From an uncultured bacterium (GTDB lineage: Bacteria > Verrucomicrobiota > Kiritimatiellia > RFP12 > UBA1067), in the NCBI GenBank assembly GCA_902800055.1, contig CADCCW010000023.1:1-40799 (forward strand): DNA of 40,799 nt, read 5' to 3'. Shown here piece by piece: positions 31,965-40,799 of the stretch (position 1 is its first letter; every line of letters starts with the position of its first letter). Below the pieces are notes generated by a model, which saw only the letters and a program-made list of their open reading frames with translations, was not told where the DNA came from and did no database searches. The position numbers and the translations under genes are program-made.

Positions 31965-32726
31965 GTGAGAACGGTAGTCAAGGTAGGCACGCACGCGATC
32001 GCCGCGAAGTCGGGGCGTCCCGACTACGCGGCGCTCAAGCGGCTCGTCGGGCAGATCTGCGCGCTTCGGCGCGACGGCCACGAGGTGGTGTTCGTCTCCT
32101 CCGGCGCGGTCGCGGCGGGCGTGGAGGCGCTGGGGCTTTCGTCCCGCCCCGCCTCGGTCCACGACGTGCAGATGTGCGCGGCGGTGGGACAGGCGCGGTT
32201 CATCTACGAGTACGAGAAGCTCTTCGCCGAGCACGGGGTGAAGATCGGGCAGCTGCTGCTCACCCACTACGACTTCGAGGACCACTCGCGGGCGCAGAAC
32301 GTGAAGCAGGCGATCGCGCGGCTGCTGGAGTCCGGCATCGTGCCGATCGTGAACGAGAACGACGTCGTCGCCGACGAGGAGCTCAAGGGCCAGACCTTCG
32401 GCGACAACGACTGGCTTTCCTACCTGATCGCCAAGCTGGTGCGGGCCGACGCGCTGGTGCTGCTGACCACGGTGGACGGGTTGCTCGGCCCCGACGGCCG
32501 GCGCATCCGCGAGATCTCGCGCTTCCGCAACGTCGCGAAGCTGGTGCATCCCGGCGAGAAGGGCAACCTCTCGCGTGGCGGAATGTCGTCCAAGCTCAAG
32601 GCGGTGCGCGCGGCGGTGGCGAGCGGAATCGACACCTGGATCGCGAACGGCCGCCGCGCGTCGCTGGTGCCGATCTTCGCTGGCAAGAGCGTCGGAACCT
32701 TCTTCCCCGCCAGCACCGCCGGCTGA
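31965..32726 (+). CDS. proB: Glutamate 5-kinase, short form without PUA domain
   Basis: First enzyme of proline synthesis, phosphorylating glutamate with ATP; 253 residues. An amino-acid-kinase fold is shown by VVKVGTHAI (start), VFVSSGAVAAG, IVPIVNENDVV, FGDNDWLSYLIAKL and GGMSSKLKAVRAAVASGI. The E. coli enzyme has a C-terminal PUA domain that is absent here, a known shorter form. GTG 31965 was chosen because it begins the VRTVVKVGT strand. It is 13 bases after fabD, so the two are co-transcribed. proA is not in the window. Confidence 0.9.
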   Translation: MRTVVKVGTHAIAAKSGRPDYAALKRLVGQICALRRDGHEVVFVSSGAVAAGVEALGLSSRPASVHDVQMCAAVGQARFIYEYEKLFAEHGVKIGQLLLTHYDFEDHSRAQNVKQAIARLLESGIVPIVNENDVVADEELKGQTFGDNDWLSYLIAKLVRADALVLLTTVDGLLGPDGRRIREISRFRNVAKLVHPGEKGNLSRGGMSSKLKAVRAAVASGIDTWIANGRRASLVPIFAGKSVGTFFPASTAG

Positions 32727-32753
32727 TCTGGAGGGGGAGGTCACCTGGTTGCT

Positions 32754-32782
32754 TTGACGGATTTGCCGAAATTTGATAAAAT
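32754..32782 (+). promoter_or_regulatory. Promoter of ribH
   Basis: -35 TTGACG (32754-32759) and -10 TAAAAT (32777-32782) have 17-bp spacing, with upstream TTTGA and downstream ACACACC like other promoters here. Confidence 0.65.
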
Positions 32783-32821
32783 ACACACCCAAAGCCAAAA
32801 ACGAGCGAAAGAACAAGCACT

Positions 32822-33280
32822 ATGACTGAAATCAACGGAGCACTGAGCGCCAAGGGGCTGAAAATCGCCCTGGTGGCAAGTCGTTTCAACAGTTTTCTCA
32901 CCGAGCAGCTGGTGAAGGGCGCGGTCGACGCGTTCACGCGGCTGGGCGGGAGCGAGAAGGATCTCAAGCTGGTGCGCGTTCCCGGCGCCTACGAGCTGCC
33001 GCTCGCGGCGAAGAAGCTCGCGGCCTCGAAGGTCGACGCGGTGGTCGCGCTCGGCGCGGTGGTGCGCGGGGCGACTCCGCACGCCGACCTCATCAACGAG
33101 ACGACGGCGCGCGCGTTCAGCGAGATCTCGCTCGAATCTGGCGTGCCGGTGGTCGACGGCGTCGTTTCGGCCGACAACCTCGAGCAGGCGGTCGAGCGCT
33201 GCGGCACCAAGCAGGGCAACAAGGGCTCCTCGGCGATGTTCGCCGCGGTGGAGATGGCCGACGTGCTGAAGCGGATCTAG
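32822..33280 (+). CDS. ribH: 6,7-dimethyl-8-ribityllumazine synthase
   Basis: Penultimate step of riboflavin synthesis; 152 residues, forming pentamers or 60-mers in the family. The substrate-binding motifs are RFNSFLTEQL (about 21-30), VRVPGAYELP (about 54-63) and ALGAVVRGATPHADLI with the catalytic His. The conserved end RCGTKQGNKGSSAM is present. GVVSAD replaces the more common GVLT. No FMN riboswitch is seen in the short leader, and no other rib genes are in the window. Confidence 0.94.
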   Translation: MTEINGALSAKGLKIALVASRFNSFLTEQLVKGAVDAFTRLGGSEKDLKLVRVPGAYELPLAAKKLAASKVDAVVALGAVVRGATPHADLINETTARAFSEISLESGVPVVDGVVSADNLEQAVERCGTKQGNKGSSAMFAAVEMADVLKRI

Positions 33281-33318
33281 GCTGATATTCAGGCAAAAGA
33301 ACGAACAAGGAGAAGAAA

Positions 33319-34560
33319 ATGAAGGAAGTGAAGAAGGTTGCGTTCCTCACCGCCGGTGGACTGGCGCCGTGCCTTTCGAGCTCGATCGGGTTCATGATCG
33401 ACGAGTATACGAAGAAGGCGCCGCAGGTGGAAATGATCGGCTACATCAACGGCTACATGGGGCTTTTGAAGGGCGTGTCGATCCCGGTGACGCCCGAGGT
33501 GCGCAAGCGCGCGCTGGTGCTCACCCGGCACGGCGGCAGCCCGATCGGCAACAGCCGCGTGAAGCTCACCAACGTCGCGGACTGCGTCAAGCGCGGGCTC
33601 GTCAAGGAGGGCGAGGACCCGCTCAAGGTTGCGGCCGACCAGCTGGTGAAGGACGGCGTCGACGTCCTCCACACCATCGGCGGCGACGACACCAACACGA
33701 CCGCGGCGGACCTGGCGGCTTATCTCGAGAAGAACGGCTATCCGCTGATCGTGGTGGGGCTGCCCAAGACGATCGACAACGACGTCTATCCGATCAAGCA
33801 GTCGCTCGGCGCGTGGACTGCCGCCGAGGAGGGGGCGAAGTTCTTCCTCAACGTGGTCAAGGAGAACAGCGCCAACCCGCGCGCGCTCACGATCCACGAG
33901 GTGATGGGCCGCAACTGCGGCTGGCTCACCTACAAGACGGCGCAGTACTACCGCAAGATGCTCAAGTCGATGGAGCGCAAGGGCCTGTTCCTCGACGAGT
34001 TCGGCCTGACGATGGGCCGCCAGGACGTCCACGCGGTCTACATCCCCGAGTGCGCGATCGACTTCAAGGCCGAGGCGGCCCGCCTCTCCAAGGTGATGGA
34101 CAAGTACGACGCGGTCAACGTGTTCGTCTCCGAGGGCGCCGGCGTCAAGGACATCATCCGCGAGATGCGCCGCCGCGGCGAGGAGGTGCCGGTGGACGCG
34201 TTCGGCCATCCGCGGCTCGACAAGGTTAACGTCGGCCAGTACGTGGGCAAGCGCCTCGGCGAGCTGCTCGGCGCCGAGAAGGTGCAGGTCTTCAAGTCCG
34301 GCTACTTCGCGCGCTCCGCGGCGCCGAACCACAAGGACCTCAGGCTCATCGAGAAGTGCGCCCGCAAGGCGGTCGAGTGTGCGCTCGGCGGCGTCTCCGG
34401 CGTGGTCGGGCCCGACGAGAACAACCACGCCAAGATCGGCGCGTGCGCGTTCTCGCGCATCAAGGGCGGCAAGATCTTCAACGTGCGCAAGGGCTCGTTC
34501 CGCACCCTCGTCAAGGACATCGGCCAGCCCAAGCTCCGCAAGAAGAGGGTTGCCGTCTGA
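33319..34560 (+). CDS. pfp: Pyrophosphate-dependent 6-phosphofructokinase
   Basis: A glycolytic enzyme that reversibly phosphorylates fructose 6-phosphate using PPi; 413 residues. Two diagnostic residues mark PPi rather than ATP use: Asp124 in GGDDTN (ATP enzymes have Gly) and Lys150 in PKTIDND (ATP enzymes have Gly). MGRNCGWLT and VFVSEGAG are also typical. The ribosome site AAGGAGAAG precedes ATG 33319. It follows ribH by 38 bp. Confidence 0.92.
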   Translation: MKEVKKVAFLTAGGLAPCLSSSIGFMIDEYTKKAPQVEMIGYINGYMGLLKGVSIPVTPEVRKRALVLTRHGGSPIGNSRVKLTNVADCVKRGLVKEGEDPLKVAADQLVKDGVDVLHTIGGDDTNTTAADLAAYLEKNGYPLIVVGLPKTIDNDVYPIKQSLGAWTAAEEGAKFFLNVVKENSANPRALTIHEVMGRNCGWLTYKTAQYYRKMLKSMERKGLFLDEFGLTMGRQDVHAVYIPECAIDFKAEAARLSKVMDKYDAVNVFVSEGAGVKDIIREMRRRGEEVPVDAFGHPRLDKVNVGQYVGKRLGELLGAEKVQVFKSGYFARSAAPNHKDLRLIEKCARKAVECALGGVSGVVGPDENNHAKIGACAFSRIKGGKIFNVRKGSFRTLVKDIGQPKLRKKRVAV

Positions 34561-34617
34561 GCGGCACGCATGCGTCAAAGGTGACAACAAAAACAACAGC
34601 AGGAAAGAAGCGAAGAA

Positions 34618-37175
<2,558 letters not shown>

Positions 37176-37179
<4 letters not shown>

Positions 37180-37613
37180 GACGCATCGCGATCGCCGCGG
37201 CAGTGATTGCCGCGGCGGCGCTGGTGGCCGAGGCGCGCCCGTGGGGCCCGCCCCCGCCGGCCTGGGGCCCGCGGCCCCGCTACTACGGCCACCACCACCA
37301 TCACCACGACGCCGCGGTGGCTGCTGGCGTGATCGGCGGCGCCATCCTCGGCGCGGCGCTCATTGACGCGATTACGCCCGATCCGCCGCCGGTGGTTGCG
37401 CCGGTCGTGGTGCAGCAGCCGGTCGTCGTGCAGCCTGCGGTCGTCGCCCCTGCGCCGGTCGTGGTGCAGCAGCCCGTCGTCGTGCAGCAGCAGCCGGTGG
37501 TGGTGCAGACTGTCCAGCGCCAGGTCTGGGTGCCGGGTCGTTACGTCGACCAGATCCAGCCCAACGGCACAGTCGTGCGCGTCTGGCAGCCGGGGCACTA
37601 CGAGGTCCGCTGA
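37176..37613 (+). CDS. Small exported His- and PVVVQ-rich protein
   Basis: A 145-residue protein with a signal peptide (about 1-21, ending AEA). Then come a Pro/Gly/Trp segment with HHHHHH at about 40-45, a short glycine-zipper-like hydrophobic stretch (AAVAAGVIGGAILGAALIDA) and about 50 residues of PVVVQQP-type repeats. A VWVPGRYV ... WQPGHYEVR end recalls the YxWxPGxY repeats of envelope proteins. GTG 37176 overlaps the secDF stop and has AAGGAGG at 37162-37168. It is probably an envelope protein. The His cluster could bind metal, but nothing proves it. Confidence 0.8.
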
Positions 37614-37637
37614 CCGGGTCGGCAAGGAGGTTTCTCC

Positions 37638-38858
37638 ATGGGCAAGGTCGAGTCAATCCGCGGCGGAGTCGTCTCTGCGGCGGGATTCCGCGCCGCCGGA
37701 GTTCCGGCGGCGATCAAGTATCAGGGCAGGAAAGATGTCGCGCTGATCGTTGCGGACGAGCCCTGCGCCGCCGCGGCGGTTTTCACCACCAACCAGGTGG
37801 CGGCCGCGCCGGTCGTCTATGACCGCGAGATCGTCAAGGGCGGCAAGGTGCAGGCGATTCTTGCCAACTCCGGCTGCGCCAACGCCTGCACCGGTGCGGA
37901 GGGGATGCGGGACGCGAAGGTCTCGGCCCTCGCGACCGCTGGCGAGCTGGGGATCGACCCGGCGCATGTGCTCGTCGCCTCGACCGGGGTGATAGGCCGC
38001 CGCCTGCCGCTCGACCGGCTGCTCGCGGGGATGCGCAAGGCGAAGCAGGCGCTGGGGCGCACTGCGGCGCACGGGCTCGCGGCCGAGCGCGCGGTGATGA
38101 CCACCGACACCCGCCCCAAGCAGGCGTGCGTGCGCACGACCGTGGGCGGACGCCGCGTGACCGTCGGCGGCATGTGCAAGGGCTCGGGCATGATCGAGCC
38201 GAACATGGCCACGATGCTCGGCTTCATCACCACCGACTGCGCGATTTCGCCGGCGATGCTCCGCCGCGCGCTCCTCCTTGCGATCGCCAAGAGCTTCAAC
38301 CGGGTGGTGGTGGACGGCGACGAGTCCACCAACGACTCCGTCTTCCTGCTCGCCTCCGGCAAGGCCGGCAACGCGCCAATAACGCGCGGCGGCGCCGATT
38401 TCGAGGCCTTCCGCGCCGCGCTCGAGGCGGTGTGCATCTCCTTGGCGAAGCAGATGGCGGCGGACGGCGAGGGCGCCACCAAGTTCGTCACCGTCACCGT
38501 CAGGGGCGCGAAGAGCGAGAAGGACGCCGCCCGCGCCGCGCGAGCGGTGGCGAAGAGTCCGCTCGCGAAGACGAGCTGGTTCGGCAAGGACCCCAACTGG
38601 GGACGCGTCCTCGCGGCGGCAGGCTACTCCGGTGCGGACGTGGACGACATGCGCGCCGAGGTGTACTACGACGGCGTCTGGGCTTTCCGCCGCGGCGAGA
38701 CCGCTGGCGAGGCCCAGCTGAAGAAGCTTGCGAAGGTGCTGAAGAAGAAGGCGTTCGAGGTCGTGGTCGACCTCCGCCTCGGCAAAGGCGAAAGCTCCGT
38801 CTACACCTGCGATTTCTCGCTCGACTACGTGCACATCAACGCCGACTACACCACCTAA
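37638..38858 (+). CDS. argJ: Glutamate N-acetyltransferase / amino-acid acetyltransferase
   Basis: Arginine-pathway enzyme that transfers acetyl from N-acetylornithine to glutamate; 406 residues. The self-cleavage site is visible as KGSGMIEPNMATMLGF, with Thr192 as the nucleophile after processing into alpha and beta chains. LANSGCANACTG and STGVIGRRLP form the oxyanion region, and GKDPNWGRVLAAAGYSG lies near the C-terminus. AAGGAGG at 37624-37630 precedes the ATG. Whether it is mono- or bifunctional cannot be told from the sequence. Confidence 0.95.
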   Translation: MGKVESIRGGVVSAAGFRAAGVPAAIKYQGRKDVALIVADEPCAAAAVFTTNQVAAAPVVYDREIVKGGKVQAILANSGCANACTGAEGMRDAKVSALATAGELGIDPAHVLVASTGVIGRRLPLDRLLAGMRKAKQALGRTAAHGLAAERAVMTTDTRPKQACVRTTVGGRRVTVGGMCKGSGMIEPNMATMLGFITTDCAISPAMLRRALLLAIAKSFNRVVVDGDESTNDSVFLLASGKAGNAPITRGGADFEAFRAALEAVCISLAKQMAADGEGATKFVTVTVRGAKSEKDAARAARAVAKSPLAKTSWFGKDPNWGRVLAAAGYSGADVDDMRAEVYYDGVWAFRRGETAGEAQLKKLAKVLKKKAFEVVVDLRLGKGESSVYTCDFSLDYVHINADYTT

Positions 38859-38976
38859 GGCGGCACTTTCCGCGGCGGTTAAACAGGTTGAAAAGTTGAA
38901 AGGTTGAAAAGTTGAAAAGTTGAAAGGCCGCGGCGGTTTGCGCGGCAAGTTGCGCGGCGGATTACGCGGCGGTTTT
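38859..38976. repeat. Mixed short tandem repeats after argJ
   Basis: GTTGAAAA/GTTGAAAG units repeat five times at about 38886-38927. They are flanked on both sides by the CGCGGC(A/G)-type units (ACTTTCCGCGGCGG; CGCGGCGGTTTGCGCGGC) seen at 9701 and 10788. Noncoding; no terminator hairpin was found. Confidence 0.7.
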
Positions 38977-39072
38977 GGTTTAACACGCGGATTTGTTCGC
39001 GTCTAACGACGCTCACTTTTCGCGGCCACGGAAATCTGCCGCGAAAGCCAACACGGAGCGCGGCAAAAATGG

Positions 39073-39078
39073 TATAAT
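39073..39078 (+). promoter_or_regulatory. -10 box of the chaperone promoter
   Basis: AAAATGG-TATAAT-ATTTGG, with the same extended -10 as elsewhere and no clear -35. It lies inside the longest possible reading frame of the next gene and argues for a start downstream of it. Confidence 0.55.
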
Positions 39079-39091
39079 ATTTGGAGAGCTT

Positions 39092-39520
39092 ATTGACAAG
39101 CTGAGCTCGAAGCTCGGCGTCGAGATCGAGGATGCTGGCGGCGCCGTAGCCATTCAGATTGACGGCGAGACGGTCATTGTGCAACTGGCGGACGACGATC
39201 TTGTGCTTCTGCGCGCTGATTTAGGCGAAATACCGCCCGACCGGCGCGATGCTTTGGCCTCCGCCGCGCTCGAGGGCAACTTTCTGTACAGGGGCACCGG
39301 CGGCGCAACGCTCGCCGTCAATTCCGCGGATTCGCACCTGCACCTGCAGAAATACAACTGGCTGGGCCGTCTTGACGCGGACAAGGCGCTCGACATGCTC
39401 TCGCGCTTCGCCGATACCATCGCTTTTTGGAAACGGATTGTCCACGAGGCCTCGGCTGCCCGCGACGACATCACGTTCCAGTCGCAAGGGTTTATCTCGG
39501 AATCGTTCATCCAGGTGTAA
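39092..39520 (+). CDS. CesT-type type III secretion chaperone
   Basis: A small acidic protein of about 142 residues with the CesT/SycE pattern: helix GELIDKLSSKLGVEIE, strands AVAIQIDGETVIVQL and DLVLLRADLGEIP, helix RRDALASAALEGNFLYRGTGGATLAVN (in pieces), HLHLQKYNWLGRLDADKALDMLSRF and a C-terminal FWKRIVHEA helix. Such chaperones bind the N-terminal part of a secreted effector encoded next door. The start is uncertain. The frame is open back to a TTG at 38993, but the promoter at 39073 and the family N-terminus point to the 39083-39101 region, where only ATT 39092 or CTG 39101 are available. Confidence 0.7.
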   Translation: MDKLSSKLGVEIEDAGGAVAIQIDGETVIVQLADDDLVLLRADLGEIPPDRRDALASAALEGNFLYRGTGGATLAVNSADSHLHLQKYNWLGRLDADKALDMLSRFADTIAFWKRIVHEASAARDDITFQSQGFISESFIQV

Positions 39521-39590
39521 CCTTTGGCGACTTGCGGTGTATTCAGATTGACAGCAGAAATGTCAAAACGCCTAAAAAGGAGATAGGAAC

Positions 39591-40799
39591 ATGCCTTTGC
39601 CCGACATAAGCCTCGCGCAGTTCAACAGAATCGCAACCGGCGACTACAACGCCGGCCAGATTGACTTCAAGACGAAGGACGACGGCACGACCGAGCTTGT
39701 CAAGATAAACAACCACGTCTGGCAGAAGTCCAAGAACAACGTCGAGCTTTCGCCCGAGCGCATTCTGGAGGTCAAGGAGGCGTTTCTGAATGCGCTCCAG
39801 AAGGGTGGCGTCAGCGAAGAGGCGATAAACGAGATCCGCGACAGGCTCGGCCTGTCGCCGGAGTTAGACGTCTCGGCCGACGCCACGCAGCGCCTCGGGA
39901 TAATAAAGGCCCGGTTCACCCCGCTGACGCGCGCGCAGGTGCGGTCTATCCTCGACGAATACGCCAACAGCGGTCTCGGGTTTACGCAGGAGTCGCGCGC
40001 AGCCGTCTCGCGTAACGATTTGAGGGAGGCCGCCAATACCGCGAACATGAGCGCCAGTCGCTCCAGGACGCGCGACCTCGTGAACGGCGAATCGCTGAAC
40101 ATTTACGACAAACTCGGGACGTCGGCCGCGAAATTCACGATGACGGACGCGATAAGCCTTCTTTCGACGTCGCGTTCGCTGGCGGACTTCGAAGCCAGCC
40201 GGAACAAGCGCTGCAAGACCGGGAATGCCGTGAACGAGCGGATGAAACTCCATACGGCCATGGTCAACTCGTTCCAGGGCCTCGTGGCGCAGGCGCTCAA
40301 GCTTCTAACGCCCGAATTCAAGCTCGCTGGCGAGACGGTGAAGCTCGTCAAGGACGGCAACGGCAATATCTCGGCCATGGTCGGCAAGGGCGCCCTCGCG
40401 ACGAAAGTCGCCATCAACATGGATGCGGACACGTTCGCCAAGCGACTTCTGGGTCGCGTAGTGACCGATGCGAAGACGCTGGGCTCCTCGGCTTCGAAGA
40501 ACATCCTCGGGATGGTGTACGACCGCGATCTCGAAGTCGGCCTCATGGCGACCGAGAAAAAGAGCCTCACGCGCCAGTTCGCCTGCCTCATACTCGAGCA
40601 GAACATGGAAGACGCCGTAAACCTCGTGCGCGAGGACTATAATACCGGCATACTCGTGGAGCTCGCCGAGCGCGCGCTCGACGGCAAGGACGTCGGCAAT
40701 ACGAAGGCGAAGCTCGACGCATTCCACGCGAAGCTCGTGAGCGACAACGCGGACCTGCCCCCGGAGATGAAGGAGATGCTCGGCAAGGTCGCGAACATC
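39591..40799 (+). CDS. Candidate type III secreted effector or translocator (partial)
   Basis: An open frame of 403 codons runs off the right edge without a stop. ATG 39591 has a strong AAAAAGGAG ribosome site and lies 70 bp after the chaperone gene. The visible protein is hydrophilic and mostly helical with no signal peptide. It has Ser/Thr/Asn-rich stretches (about 140-165, DLREAANTANMSASRSRTRD) and helices such as NSFQGLVAQALKLL. I recognise no enzyme motif. The role is inferred from its position behind a CesT-like chaperone and the Sec-independent N-terminus. Confidence 0.6.
   Translation, partial: MPLPDISLAQFNRIATGDYNAGQIDFKTKDDGTTELVKINNHVWQKSKNNVELSPERILEVKEAFLNALQKGGVSEEAINEIRDRLGLSPELDVSADATQRLGIIKARFTPLTRAQVRSILDEYANSGLGFTQESRAAVSRNDLREAANTANMSASRSRTRDLVNGESLNIYDKLGTSAAKFTMTDAISLLSTSRSLADFEASRNKRCKTGNAVNERMKLHTAMVNSFQGLVAQALKLLTPEFKLAGETVKLVKDGNGNISAMVGKGALATKVAINMDADTFAKRLLGRVVTDAKTLGSSASKNILGMVYDRDLEVGLMATEKKSLTRQFACLILEQNMEDAVNLVREDYNTGILVELAERALDGKDVGNTKAKLDAFHAKLVSDNADLPPEMKEMLGKVANI

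Overview
The window is GC-rich chromosomal DNA from a bacterium that most resembles the PVC superphylum, probably a gut-type Kiritimatiellota or Lentisphaerota member. This is inferred from PEP-CTERM proteins ending VPEPTTG/RRRRA, secreted glycosidases (GH2, GH20), a CesT-type type III secretion chaperone, a PPi-dependent phosphofructokinase, a fused SecDF and very repeat-rich spacers. No rRNA, tRNA or CRISPR array was seen.

Layout. (1) 1-4.7 kb: housekeeping and cell-envelope genes (pyrE, yihY, rfbD, fabG, galE). rfbD runs at its 3' end into a ~260-bp inverted-repeat element. (2) 4.7-8 kb: an accessory stretch with a uracil-DNA-glycosylase-like ORF split by low-complexity DNA, an AAA ATPase and a DUF3800 protein. 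The last two sit behind similar pyrimidine-rich repeats and C-tract promoters. (3) 8-13.8 kb: three copies of a gene pair (two-repeat secreted protein plus PEP-CTERM protein). One is complete, on the + strand with a promoter and signal peptide. Two are inverted and have lost the 5' end of the first gene. Between them lies a 1.2-kb noncoding block with a 22-bp tandem array and a hairpin/(CG)n array of ~87-bp period. (4) 13.8-19.2 kb: two exported proteins, then a mosaic made of three copies of the second gene's 3' end, a DinJ-YoeB module, a HicBA module, many palindromes, a transposase remnant and an intact REP-associated tyrosine transposase (RAYT). All palindromes share the core GGTCWGACC but fall into three classes with different, self-complementary arms.

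(5) 19.4-25.4 kb: glycan degradation, with a GspF-like membrane protein, a GH2 beta-mannosidase and an ADP-ribosylglycohydrolase-GH20 fusion. (6) 25.5-31 kb: an overlapping operon nifU-like / DUF1846 / McsA-McsB hybrid / clpC. It is driven by a promoter whose -35 box lies in the terminator hairpin of the previous gene. (7) 31-38.9 kb: core metabolism and export (fabD, proB, ribH, PPi-PFK, secDF, argJ). (8) 39-40.8 kb: a type III secretion chaperone followed by an ORF running off the window, arranged like a chaperone-effector pair.

The strongest candidates for something undescribed are the RAYT with its multi-class palindromes and linked toxin-antitoxin cassettes, the kinase-less McsA-McsB hybrid beside clpC, and the expressed-plus-truncated copies of the two-repeat protein. 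Promoters across the window share an extended -10 (TGG-TATAAT followed by WCRCRCC), usually with 18-bp spacing. Several are so close to the ATG that the transcripts should be leaderless or nearly so.
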